DNA of 64,000 bases. Source: Saturnia japonica. Taxonomy: Eukaryota; Arthropoda; Insecta; Lepidoptera; Saturniidae. Position numbers and translations under genes: made by a program. Below are positions 48,815 to 59,889 of this stretch, in pieces (position 1 is the stretch's first letter; every line of letters begins with the position of its first letter). A model generated the notes under the pieces. The model saw nothing but the letters and a program-made list of their open reading frames with translations. It had not been told where the DNA came from and did no database searches. Location of the stretch: contig CM065318.1 in the NCBI GenBank assembly GCA_033032175.1, positions 9,176,001 through 9,240,000 on the forward strand, in the 5' to 3' direction.

Positions 48815-49160
48815 GTATAAAGTAAAGTCGCTTCTCGCTGTCTGCTGTACATAAGTACGCTTAGATCTTTTAAAATACGCAACGGATTTTAATGCGATTT
48901 TCATTAGCATTTACAGAATTTTAACGGAAGGTTTATTTATACAATACATTCCAATGAAATTTTTGTATAGTAGAGAAAATTCCGATATTTGTAATCAGGT
49001 CGTCAAAAAATGATTTTCGAGCGCTTACATGGCTTACACTGGCTAAGCCTTATGAAATACATCGAAATAATATTCTGAAGAATTATATTTCTTTGAAAAA
49101 CTAGAGAAAATACCGCAATAGCATATATCTATCTTCTAAGGTTGACTCACAGGGACCATT
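48815..49160 (+). repeat. Dispersed repeat with CAACGGATTTTAATGCGATT body
   Basis: GTATAAAGTAAAGTCGCTTC, ATCTTTTAAAATACGCAACG and GGATTTTAATGCGATTTT form a block seen in many insect interspersed elements. A short relative of the first block lies at 11080-11100. TATCTATCTTCTAAGGTTGA links it to family A. Confidence 0.5.
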
Positions 49161-49204
49161 TTTATCTTTAACACTTTACAGTTTAACATTTAAATTAATA
49201 CCGT

Positions 49205-49640
49205 AGAAGTTATAACGAATTCTAAATTACGCGCGATCTAAGAAATCGCCCTCAGCAAAACCGATCGCATTCGGTTGGCCGGCAATCCCCACCTATGATG
49301 AATTACGCATCGCCAGTTAAGCGCACTATTCGTAAATATGAAGTTACATGACATTGCATAACATTTGTATCCCCGAAGTGTTAGTGGGTGTTAATCGGGC
49401 ACAAAGACAAACTTCGAGCTGCTACTGAGAATTTCATAGAAAACCCCAATACCACTTTGCGTGTCCTGGCAATCGAACCTAGGACCTCGAGCATAGCAGT
49501 CGCGTTTAAGACCACTAGGCTAATAAGGCAGTTATGAACTATCAATATTAAAGCGATAAACCCTAAATCAGGCTTTTTTAAATACAAAATACCCCACTTT
49601 GTAAATTGTAACCGTGCGAAGTTGGGGCGGGTCGAGATAA
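49205..49640 (+). repeat. Dispersed repeat family K, copy 3, with an embedded SINE-like unit
   Basis: The left part (GTTAAGCGCACTATTCG, 49317-49333) matches 585-605. The right part (49531-49640) matches the AAAGCGATAAAC...GCGAAGTTGGGGCGGG tail. Between them a minus-strand tRNA-like SINE is inserted (49381-49525). Confidence 0.6.
49381..49525 (-). repeat. tRNA-derived SINE, copy 4 (same family as 27311)
   Basis: On the minus strand the A box TTAGCCTAGTGGT and B box GGTTCGATTGC flank a 35-base spacer. The body has TTTCTATGAAATTCTCAGTA and CGAAGTTTGTCTTTGTGCCC. It is better preserved than the 27311 copy. Confidence 0.75.
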
Positions 49641-49689
49641 GACGCAAAACATGCTGAAGTCATTCTTCTACTCATGCTATGTTCATGCT

Positions 49690-49905
49690 TCTTCTACTTC
49701 TTATCCTCCTGTATGTATAAAAATCTATGTTTGTATCTATCTTCCCTGTGGACTCCAAAATGGTTGGAGCGATTTTGATGAAATATTCAAACAATCTTCA
49801 TATTAGTCCAGCGGGCGATCCTATAAAGTTTGGTAGCGATTTGATCAATGTTCCCTATGGACTCCAAAACGGCACAGCAACGCGTGGCCGGGTTTGCTAA
49901 TAAAA
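49690..49905 (+). repeat. Dispersed element fragment (TTTGTATCTATCTTCC)
   Basis: GTTGGAGCGATTTTGATGAA and TTGGTAGCGATTTGATCAAT are wording typical of the heads of insect interspersed elements, with ACGCGTGGCCGGG at the right end. It is found once in this window. Confidence 0.35.
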
Positions 49906-50454
49906 TTATAAACGGCAATTCATTTTTTATGTGAAACATCTAATGTGGCGGGTCAGACCAGCTGTTAGAGTGGCGACAGCGACGCTTTGGCCCCAACGTT
50001 GGCGGTGTAGAGCCGAGTTCATTTTTTCAATAGACAGACTGGGTCATTTCAAAGAACATGGATAGATTAAAAACGCTTGGTAGGGATCGCGACCACCATA
50101 TACATAGTAATAAAATAAACATCTTCACAGTGACTTTCTTTTGGTTTGTCTTTTTTATTTATTTTTTCTCTTTTTATTATTCACTAAGATGTTTCACACC
50201 TGCCAAGCGTCCCGTGACGACAATTTTTTTTCAGAAATAGGCAAAGGTCACTCTGTTATAACCATGAATCGGAATAGGTAGAGTATATTTAAATAAATTT
50301 CGAGGAAGGAAGCAACAGGAATAATAATAATAATGACGTTACATTCCGGAATTTAGAAAATACAAATTATTTATGAACTCTGAATACATTCATAAAAAAC
50401 TATTATCACTAAAAATTTTAAATGAAAGTGTTTTGATTTACATCCATTTACATT

Positions 50455-51240
50455 CACACTAGCGGTGTGCCCGCAGCTCCGCACGCGTTTGTTAATACGC
50501 AATAATGATTTAAATCCCTTCATTTTAACTCATTGTTGACAATTCTTATGTCATATCAATTGAGGAGTGGCGTGTATTTCCCGTGTACAACTTTTATCAA
50601 AATCGGTTGAAAATTGTTATTCTAATGTTCAATTTCTAATGCATTATTAACAATTCTTAAAGCCTCTTAATTATAGTATGATGTATGTTTGTCGTCTACA
50701 AAATTTGATCAGAATCCGTTGAGAATTGATGAAAATTAAACATTTTGAATTATTAATTTTTTTAATTGTAGAAGTAATATCGACAATTCTTAAAGCCCAT
50801 TAATTATGTAAATACATAGTTAGACTTCCCGTGTATAAAATTTTATCAAAATCGGTTAAGAATTAATGAAATTTTTAATTTTTGAAAACTAATTTTTTAC
50901 CATTCCCAAAAGTGTTATTGAAAATTCTTATTACTTATCATTCATGAAATAATATACCTCCCATGTACATAATGAACTAACGATTTTTTTTTTTACATTA
51001 TCTAAAAGTAATATTGAAATTTCTTATCCCTATTAACTGACCGATAATATAAGCATCCCGTGTACAAAATTTCATATAAAAATCCGTCAAGCCCGTTTTT
51101 GAGTTAAATCCGGACATACAAACAGACAGACAGACAAACAAAAAAATGTTTAATGGCATATTCGTAATCAGTATCGTTCATATAATATGCGTATCGGGAA
51201 ATTTTGCAAAAATATTAAAAGTACAGACAGGACTACAGAT
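50455..51240 (+). repeat. Long dispersed repeat B, copy 1, with internal subrepeats
   Basis: The element starts CACTAGCGGTGTGCCCGCAG and ends near AGACAGGACTACAGATTTAT. Inside, a degenerate unit of roughly 120 bp recurs four or five times, each with ATTCTTA and CCCGTGTACAAAATTT and then ATCGGTTAAGAAT-like blocks. A second copy of its right two thirds lies at 51930-52460. It is non-coding and has tandem internal architecture. Confidence 0.7.
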
Positions 51241-51329
51241 TTATTAAATATAGATAGATATATTTATATAATACCAGAAAACAAAAGAAAATCATAGATG
51301 GATTTATCACTATGTGTATTGTGGTCGCC

Positions 51330-51440
51330 GTCCCTACGACCCCGCTATATTAACTGCATATGCACCGACTGATTTCGGAACACGACAAACCAAAAGAAAA
51401 TCATATATGGGCTTATCACTGTTTGTATGGTATCATCATC
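51330..51440 (+). repeat. Dispersed repeat family C, copy 8
   Basis: GATTTCGGAACACGACAAAC and AAAAGAAAATCATATATGGG, then CTTATCAC, match the family core with changes. It lies between the two long repeat B copies. Confidence 0.5.
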
Positions 51441-51929
51441 ATATGCCAATATGAATCCAACACATTAACCATCGAAATAAAACTTAAAAAATATTTAAAA
51501 TAATACCTTATTATACCGACCTGCGCGAAGGTTTTTTGAAAAACGTGAAACCCTTTATTTTCTTTGTTACCAAAAGCATAAATATGAATTTTCATATCCC
51601 TAATTTGAGATATGATGAGTTCTTCATACCAACTTTCACCCAAGTTTTATTTTCACCACACCAATTTGTAATAAGTATTCTAACAAAGATCGTCTCCGAA
51701 AGAAAAACTTACTATAATAATAATAAATTATTTCGCGGTGTATTCGATGTGAATTGCCTTTGGTTTATCATTAGTAAGTCGCATCATTCGTCATTCTATT
51801 CCTGTTGGGTGGAAGGATCGATGACGTGACAAGTATAATGTATCATAGAGAGATAATGTTCCTAGTAAATTAATTATCTCATTTTCGTAGGCCTGAAGAA
51901 TGTACTGACTGTAGGTAACCGTTAGAAAA
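51441..51929. other. Intronic spacer between the two repeat B copies
   Basis: Overlapping frames on both strands at 51416-51829 show no motif. GACCTGCGCGAAGGTTTTTT near 51518-51537 gives a donor-like site on the minus strand only. No gene is called. Confidence 0.3.
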
Positions 51930-52460
51930 ATTGTTTATTAATGCATTAATAACGATTATTATAGCCTCGCAATATGGTATGATATGTGTCACCGGTCTAC
52001 AAAATTTGATCAGAAATCGGTTAAGAATGAATTAAATTTTCATTTTTTTTTTTTTTTTTTTTAGAATTCCGAAAAGTGTTAAAGAAAATTCTCATAAGTT
52101 GTCATTCGTGAAATGACTTATACTTCTCGTGTACAAAATTTCATCAAATCGGCCAAGAACTAACAAAAAAAATGTTTTTTTTTAAATAATTTTTTTACGA
52201 TTTTTAAATGTAATATTGAAATTTCTCGTATCGTATCAATAGACCAATGACATAAGCATCTCGTGTACTAAATTTCATAAGAATCGGTCGAGTCCTTTCT
52301 GAGTTAAATCTGGACATACAAACAGACAATCAGAAAGGCAGACAAATTTTTTTTACGGCATATTCCTAATCGGTATCGTTCATATAGTGTGCCCATCGGG
52401 AAATTTTGGAAAAATATGAAAAGTAGAAACAGGACTACAGATTTATTAATAGAGATTAAC
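51930..52460 (+). repeat. Long dispersed repeat B, copy 2
   Basis: It matches the right part of 50455-51240 in order, including the same CGTGTACAAAATTTCAT units, GAGTTAAATCTGGACATACA, the TCGTTCATATAGTGTGCCC block and AACAGGACTACAGATTTATT. The left head is missing. A long T run lies at 52042-52063. Confidence 0.75.
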
Positions 52461-52609
52461 AGGCGTAGCCAGGAAAAAAATATAAGTAATTAAAGTTTAC
52501 TTAAACTTATAATTAAGATTGGATCTCAAATACATCTTCCGGAAAACCATAGATTCTAAACATGAAAGCGTAACTTCCTTTTTTCTTCTTCTTATACGGT
52601 AGCATCGTG

Positions 52610-52800
52610 TGCTAATAATACACAATTCGGCCAATGTTACGTGAACAAAGTTCAAATTTCTAAGAACATGGTGGCTTCCTATATTTGCCAACTGAGTTTC
52701 TGGGGCAACTCAAAATTCAATTTTATAGTTATTATTTATATTCCACGTCTTTCTTGTTTAATAACATAATTATGTCACATAAAATGTCACTAATATTAAA
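52610..52800 (+). repeat. Dispersed repeat family J, copy 2
   Basis: CACAATTCGGCCAATGTTAC, AAGAACATGGTGGCTTCC and ATAGTTATTATTTATATTCC match 39625-39780 in order, with divergence. Confidence 0.5.
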
Positions 52801-53869
52801 TAAAATACATATCTACAAAAAAAACTCCCGAGTCCCGACTGTCTCGAGGGTATTAGGTACTACTTATCCAGACACACGACCCAAAATAATTTAACATCTT
52901 AATTTAAGTAGTTTTATCTAGTTTTACTGAAGCTTAATATACCAAAAAAAAAATCTAAGACAAGCTCAATCTCTTAACATGATACAAATCGATATCTTTC
53001 AACACGATGTTTAAGCACGCTAGCCCTGGCACTATCATGTATTTTACGGCAGATTTATATGTTGTATTATTTGATAACACTGATTCAAAATTAAATAACA
53101 AGAAGATTATGATGTCTTTTGTACAGAGTAGAAGACAGCCGGTCGTGCGTCTCAGCTTATTATACCGTTCAACACCCCCTACTATTTGTTCATCTATAAA
53201 ATTATATCGTCAATTTTTTTTTTTATAAATACCATAAAATAGTGCTAGTAGACCAAAAACTAATATCACTAAAAAAATTCAAGTTATTCTCAATGTGTTT
53301 TATAAATTACCTATTTCATTTTTGTTTAAATAAAATAATAATATTGAAAAAAAACTATTTGCACAGATAAATGACTTGATTGTTTTAATAGCTTGCCGTT
53401 TTTTAAATGCTCCTTTATAAATAATATTTTCTTAATGTTTTATAGGTACGTGCTTGACCTTTATCTCACTTGATGGTAAGTAAAAATGAGGAAAATGAAT
53501 TTATTTCATTACAATAAACTTAACTATTTAGACTTTGTAGCTTTATTTCATTTACTCTATTTTTGCTGTTGAAATGTTATTTTATCATCCAAAATAATCT
53601 ATAGTGCGAAATAATATTTTTACAATTGATTGAAGAAAGCGTTACTTTGCTGAAATCCATAGTAAATATTTTATCCGAAATTATTATACGTAATATTTTT
53701 ATGCTTTACATAGGAGTAGGTGTCTATATTTAACTTTATGAAAATATTGTATTCACATTTAAATCGCTTAAATAAATTGTAGTAAATTCAGTATGACTAC
53801 CTATTGAAATATAATCGTAAAACAATAGTAGTGATTATACACGATTGTGTATAAGCAGATAACGTCATA
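52801..53869. other. Intronic AT-rich spacer, nothing supported
   Basis: A 73-codon frame at 53007-53228 has no motif. A GTGCTTGACCTTTATCTCAC fragment at 53450 relates weakly to 21410. Confidence 0.3.
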
Positions 53870-54030
53870 CAAGGCAGTAAATCGATGCGCCCAGCGCGGT
53901 GTGGAAGGCTTTCCCGCGGTGGGTAGGCCTCTATCCTTTATCGATCATGCGCCGTATCATTAGATATCATTGTGATCTATGATCAATAGTGCGCCCGCGG
54001 CCCGCAACTACACTCACATGCATAGGGCTG
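53870..54030. promoter_or_regulatory. GC-rich patch, candidate conserved regulatory element
   Basis: A 150-base patch has GCGCCCAGCGCGGTGTGGAA, TTTCCCGCGGTGGG, ATCGATCATGCGCCGTATCA and TGCGCCCGCGGCCCGC in AT-rich intron. It is unique in the window, non-coding in all frames by inspection, and holds several GATC-centred short palindromes. A regulatory role is inference only. Confidence 0.25.
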
Positions 54031-55396
54031 CCAAAAATAAATTTCAGTTTAATTTTTTATACTCAGAAGTTAAGATGTTATGTTCACTAATTATTATAAT
54101 TTATTCTTTTTTGTAAATTTTGCTTTAAATATATATTATGATTTTAAATTTATTTGGTAGTGTGTATGTAAGAAGTATCTTAAGGAAAATGGGTACGGTA
54201 CGAGTAATATAGTAAAATAATGTCTAATCGAAATGCATACTTATTTTTTCATAAGAAACTGTCTCTCTCACGACAGCTATAAATGTAGGGGTGAGCTATA
54301 ACAGGTAAAATAAGAAACCTGTTCCAACTGTTCTTGTTCCATTGAAATAAAGCTACCAAATACCTGTTCCAAAATAACAATTTGTTACATGATGCTATCT
54401 ATTACTATGATCGAAAAGATTTGTTTATATATCTCTCTAACAACGAAAACCTGCTTACGCTTGAATAGAAAAAATATGTTCAGAGAAGAACATGCTATAA
54501 ATGACAAAGTGTATCTTCATTAAAAAATCCTATATTATATTGGAGAGTTTTGTTACATTATTTTACTAGGCCGAACCCTAAACAGAGGTTTTGTATTATC
54601 TAATCCAAAAAAGTAAGAGAATTAGTATCTGTATGACAAGGCTTCTTATCTTAATAGCTAATACCGACTCGCATAATGAAACAATTAAGACAAATACTTC
54701 ACGAACAATGGACTAAATAAAAGGAATTACAACATTAATCTTACTCACGTGTCCGCTTGTTTGTTTTCCTGTGTCAAACACGAAATACGTTTTTAGACTT
54801 TAGAAATTAGAATAGAAACGCAATATGTTTTCATTTATCGATGTTTTTTCGTGTTGATTTTAACATAGCGCGCGGAAGATAAGATTCGACGAGATAAATG
54901 AGTTTTTCTTCCTTATAGATATTGCATTTTATTTTTATATCCTTATTTATTTACTTTTTTTTAATAAGAAAAATAAACTACGTTTTTTAATTTTTTTAAA
55001 CTGTGTATATTGATATTTTTTTACTTATACAACATCGGCCTTCTAACTACGCATTTCGCAATAGTAAAAATGATACCAAAATGGCTAAGAACGATAATAA
55101 AAATTACATTCAATTTAAAATATAATTACATATATACCAACCATAATGTGTCAATATATGTATTTAGCCAATTCTGCTATCGATTTTATTTTACGAAATA
55201 CGTTATTAGGGGACCGGAATTCTTAACTCACACAATTCAAATTACAGATTTAAAAGTAATTAAACACATTCTATATTTTTTCTTATCTATTTAAAATGTT
55301 TATCAACTTTTTTTGTCGACGTATACACCCACAGATGGGTTTTTATATATAAATGAGTTCGTTCAAAGGCATACTACTAGGGAAATTTACGGCATT
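54031..55396. other. Intronic AT-rich stretch, nothing supported
   Basis: A 94-codon frame at 55010-55294 is AT-driven without motif. Nothing else was seen. Confidence 0.3.
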
Positions 55397-55442
55397 TTTG
55401 CGGGATCAGTGATGCGGGACTACACATGCGGGATTCGCGGGA
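55397..55442. repeat. GCGGGA cluster
   Basis: GCGGGA occurs four times in 43 bases (55400, 55414, 55428, 55437). The same word ends both arms of the palindrome in the tandem array 0.4-0.8 kb to the right. Confidence 0.6.
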
Positions 55443-55825
55443 TTTGGACTGAAATAAAAATTAAAATCAAAGAATGGGTGCAAATGTCTTTCTAAATATC
55501 TGAAAAAGTCCACCTATATCCATACCCAACCGAGCAAATTCACTTGAGCTGATATTGAAATTGGAGATAACCCGAATGCGGAGGTTATAAAGGAAAGTAC
55601 TTACAAGCTGTTTATCACTATGTTAAGTCGATTTTGCCAATATATGTTGAAGCGTTTACTGCTACCGGGTATATGTGTAAAAAAATTAGGTTGAATTTAA
55701 AGAATGAAATGTTGAATACCTTATCATAACTGCGGAAATACCATCAAAAATGAAAAAACGAATAGGGTAGCACTGACGTTCGTGCTTGGCATGATTTTAA
55801 AATTTAATTTGTATTTATTACATAC

Positions 55826-56290
55826 ATTTAAAACTTTATAAATTCATGAACATAACTATTTAGGATTGATGACCTCGTACTCGAGGGCCTGCGGGATTGG
55901 ATTCCCTCATACTTACTATTCAAAATGCTCTGCGAATTAATTAAAAGTAGTAATAATTATTTAACGATAACTTTTATATTTAAAACTTTATAAATTCATG
56001 AACATAACTATTTAGGGTTGATAACCTCGATCCCGCAAGCTTGCGGGATTGGATTCGCTACATACTTACTACTCAAAATGATCTGCGGAATTAATTAAAA
56101 GTAGTAATAATTATTTAACCATAACTTTTATATTTAACACTTTATAAATTCATGAACATAACTATTTAGGGTTGATGACCTCGATCCCGCAAGCCTGCGG
56201 GATTGGATTCCTAGATACTTACTACTCAAAATACTCTGCGGAATTAATTAAAAGTAGTAATAATTATTTAACGATAACTTTTATGAAATA
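55826..56290. repeat. Tandem array, about 152-154 bp x 3, with GCGGGAT palindrome
   Basis: Three head-to-tail units begin near 55826, 55978 and 56132 with TTTATAAATTCATGAACATA and end with a TAATAATTATTTAACGATAA-type block. Each holds a G/C island built on an inverted repeat. In the middle unit it is a perfect 20-bp palindrome at 56030-56049 (ATCCCGCAAGCTTGCGGGAT). In the third unit the arms are the same with a CC centre, and in the first unit only one arm is kept. Confidence 0.9.
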
Positions 56291-56374
56291 AAAGTACTTA
56301 ATTGTAATTGTAACAACTTTACATTATTATTAGGTCATAACACAGAAACGGAGTTTTTGGTGGGATTCTGAAGT

Positions 56375-56670
56375 GACATTTTTTGGATTTTGTTTTTAAT
56401 TCATTAACTTAGGTGTTTTGACCCTATATTTTGTCATTTTGGTGGCATTTTGTGTGATATAGTTTGGTTGTAGTGCATAAGTGAAATGGATTATAAATTG
56501 GAAAACATGCGTTTCGAGTTGTCGCAAAAACTCCCTAGATAGTCCTGAAAAAGGAGCCACCATCTTGTCGGAAGACCCCGCTATTTGTATATCGGAAAAT
56601 TTTACGAAGGCTGAAAACCATTGACTCTGGCAAGTGCTTTTTGCGGCGCCAAAACAAGAAGAAAAACAGA
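56375..56670 (+). repeat. Dispersed repeat family G, copy 2
   Basis: It aligns with 40770-41090. Its right end (CAAGTGCTTTTTGCGGCGCC) is the best-kept block. Confidence 0.75.
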
Positions 56671-57230
56671 AACGACACTCATGCTTTATTATAAAATGAA
56701 AGTGTTATTAAATTCAATTTTCTACTGAATATTATTATTTAATACAGATGAGATTAATTCTATAATATGCATACTAAACAGTCAATAATGGTTAAAATAT
56801 ATTCGTATCATGTCTTTTAGGCTAAGTTTTCACATCCGGCCGAAACAATTTGTTTGTAACCAAAAGTAGCACACGGTACGTATTTACGTCATTTTGAAGC
56901 TGTTTGCTTCATATTGTTTTGCAAAATCGTAACCTACCTTACCTACGATGTTGATGGTTGAATTCCAAGAATAGCGTAATATATTTGTAGTTATTTAGGA
57001 ATCTATTTTTTTAGCAAACCTATAATTAGCCTTACATTACCATTGAACTAGTAACATCTAGGTGTTAAGTACTCAACTTTTGAAGCGATAATGGCTCAGT
57101 AGTATTGCGATCAGACGGATTGCCGAAGCACATAGTTTTATATTCTACAATGAATATAAGCTTACTGTGAAAGATAGAATCGTTAGGTCACCATAATATC
57201 TACCATACTGAACCAAATATTACACAAAGC
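56671..57230. other. Intronic spacer, nothing recognised
   Basis: No feature was recognised. Confidence 0.3.
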
Positions 57231-57578
57231 TCAGCTGGCTGGCTAGAAACCATAAGTTGAAAACTTCAAGCAAATATCGATAAACTTTGGCACCAAAATT
57301 TGAGCTCCAGTTCCTTTTTAGATAATAAGAGAATTGAACATAGAAATCAGCTGGCTGGCTAGCAACCATAAATAGAAAACTTCAAGCAACTATCGATAAA
57401 CTTTGGTACCAAAATTTGAGCTCCAGTTCCTTTTTAGATCATAAGAGAATTGAACACAGAAATCAGCTGGCTGGCTAGCAACCATAAATAGAAAACTTCA
57501 AGCAACTATCGATAAACTTTGGTACCAAAATTTGAGCTCCAGTTCCTTTTTTACATCATAAGAGAATAGAACACAGAA
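57231..57578. repeat. Tandem array, 116 bp x 3, abutting the TSP1 exon
   Basis: Units start at 57231, 57347 and 57463 with TCAGCTGGCTGGCTAG. They contain ACTATCGATAAACTTTGG and CAAAATTTGAGCTCCAG, followed by TTCCTTTTTAGAT. Units 2 and 3 are closest to each other. The array stops at 57578, 5 bases short of the exon boundary (exon low end 57584), so on the minus strand it begins almost directly after the splice donor. Confidence 0.95.
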
Positions 57579-57583
57579 GTTAC

Positions 57584-57726
57584 CTCGCAGGATCTCTGGG
57601 CAAGCAGTATCTTTCTTGTACAGCTACTCCGCCACCGCAGGTCTTTGAGCATCGACTCCATTGTCCCCACGTACTCCACGCGAACATGGTCGTATTCGTT
57701 CGTATATCTTGCATCGTTTTTGTTGT
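57584..57726 (-). CDS. ADAMTS-like secreted matrix protein, exon 3 (TSP1 first half)
   Basis: Residues 53-99. The frame reads FAWSTWGQWSRCSKTCGGG then VAVQERYCLPRDPA, a textbook group-1 TSP1 repeat. W69, W72 and W75 form WxxWxxW (C-mannosylation motif). CSKTCGGG (78-85) gives the first two cysteines and a protein O-fucosylation site (T81), and C93 is third. An N-glycosylation sequon (NTT, 63-65) precedes it. Acceptor is ATTTCAG and donor GTAACT. The 143-base exon enters in phase 0 and leaves in phase 2, matching exon 4. In the secreted protein this repeat would contribute to matrix binding. Confidence 0.9.
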
Positions 57727-58292
57727 CTGAAATTATAGTATCTCTATATATTATTATTTCTCAAACGTGATGGTTGTGGCAAAGCCATTTATATCTTCCT
57801 TGATACTTTATCAAAATTAATTTAGAAAACATTTTTTTATAGTTTATGTTACCCGCTATTGTTAATCGATAAATAATTTAAAATCAATTTTTCGTGCATC
57901 TACTGATGGCATTGTAAATGGAAATATTCAACCATAGATTTAGTATAGTATAGATCGGCAAAAGGTTGGGTAAGACGAAACCAACTACGGAATTCATCAG
58001 TGTGTGTATTATTTTGTTGATTTTCTTTATTATACGAAATACATCCAGTTACAGTACACGTAACCAAAATTAAACACGTCTACTAAACATTAAATTACTC
58101 TTAAAAACCTTAGATTTTGTAAAGATAAGCGGAATTTGTTTTGATAATGATTTACGTAGGCCGATAGTATCTATAGGAAAATTATCTCGTATCCCTATCT
58201 TGTTCTAACACAAGTGTATACTTCTTTTTCGAGTTGCTGATCTATATATTATTATATTACTTCTATGTATTCAACGATTATGTAGAAGGTGC

Positions 58293-58358
58293 CGTTTATT
58301 AACAATCTGTTAGAGCGCGTTAACTCCGCGAGAGCTGTTAGATTGTTTACATTTTATA
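58293..58358 (-). repeat. Small inverted-arm module, partner of 18429-18484
   Basis: On the minus strand it reads AATGTAAACAATCTAACAG, a longer GC-rich centre (CTCTCGCGGAGTTAACGCGC), then CAGATTGTTAATAAACG. Both arms are identical to 18429-18484 while the centre differs. Confidence 0.5.
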
Positions 58359-59889
58359 ACGTGCGAAATATTCGCAGGAGTCTAATAGTATTTATTATGT
58401 TATACATATTGACACATCATGACATCAATGAGTATTTCTTTTCATATTAAGGGTACAATCTTATTAATTTTTTTACAATAAAGGAACACATAATTTATAT
58501 CCTAATTTAAAACAAAGTTTGAAAATATACAATGTAATGTTTTGGATAGCAATAAGTAGCGGAGTTGTTTGATTCATTACGAAATTATTAGCAATTAGAT
58601 GAGTCGATAGGTAAATTTATTGGTAGCTTATTGACTTTGTTCAAAATATTTCAATTGATTAAATTGATGATTGACATTGTCCTCTATCTACAATTTCAGA
58701 CCAGCTGTATGTAATCAATTTTTTTTTCCTTAATTAGGAAAACTGTCAAGTAAACTCATAAGTAACGTCGTGACACACAACGATTGTGTTAGGCTGGATC
58801 GCAACCACCATACACTAGATATACCTAAATCTGTAACACCCGCCATAGTGTTAGAAATCCAATTTAGATAGAAATCCCATAACAAAGAAAGTATTAAAAT
58901 CGAACGTCGTATTTACCGAACTTCGCCCCTTTTTCACATATGTTTTTGTTGGGATATCATTACTTTTTCAAAAGATGGACTACATAATCTATTGGTAAGA
59001 GGATGGTGAAGCCGTATTTGATGTTCAATATAGATATTAATTGGTACAGCGCCATCTTTTGGTGAGAGAATGAAAACGCCGTTATTAAATAAGTATTATT
59101 CGTTTAAAATTGTATTTTTTTAACTCGATTTTATTTTTCTTTTGGATCCTTTGTATATGCTTAATGATCTACTTTGATTCCAATATTTAAGTTTCTGAAT
59201 GACCAAGAAGTTTAGTGGTCTAGGTTTTTGATTAGTGAGTGAGTGGATGATCAAAATGCTACTTATCAGAACCTAAATAACTCGAGAACTATAATAAGGT
59301 CATTCGTGAAATTTGGGATTCTATATATTCAAGGAAAGTTTATTAAACAGAAAATTTTAAGTATGTAGGACGAATAGTTTTCGACTTATCGAGGGATCAA
59401 AAGTATTTCGAAATTGTTCCTGTAAATATACACACGCGCCGGTGTCGCCCGTTCCGAAGTTGGCTGACACACTGCCCTGTGTATAGAAAATGCTAACATA
59501 TTTATACTACACATACATATTTATACATAATCCTTGAATTAAATTGAAAGTACCTATACATTCTGTTCGTTTAGTTATAAATTGGCAAAAAGTGTTAAAT
59601 ATAATAAAATATACGTCCTTTAAAATAATATTGGGTTCTACGTTTTCACTTTACATGAGTGTTGAAATTTAACATAAAAGTGATAACGATCGTGTATCTA
59701 ATTAGTTACCTATATGTTATTTGAAATAAATAAATATTATCTACTCCTCAGTTTCTGAAACCATATGATATATGTCATGAATATAACTTTTCTATATCCT
59801 ACAAAAATCAATTGTTGTACGTTAAAACTCGAAAATGGCTCGACCAATTGAGTACATATTTACATACTATTATATTAATTATTATATTA

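Larger units (their letters stand above)
35700..57583 (-). other. Intron 3 of the ADAMTS-like gene, about 21.9 kb
   Basis: The TSP1 repeat is split across this large intron. It holds several dispersed repeats, SINEs, two tandem arrays, two GC-rich conserved-element candidates and a possible plus-strand nested first exon at 44641. The donor is GTAACT, adjacent to a 116-bp tandem array. Long first introns with internal elements are common in insect matrix genes. Confidence 0.75.

Noticed and set aside
51416..51829. Overlapping frames on both strands (75 and 97 codons)
   Set aside because: No motif on either strand; the sequence sits between repeat copies and is probably non-coding.
55826..56290. 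CRISPR-like array
   Set aside because: Units are head-to-tail copies of about 152 bp with no constant short repeat and variable spacer, in a eukaryotic context.
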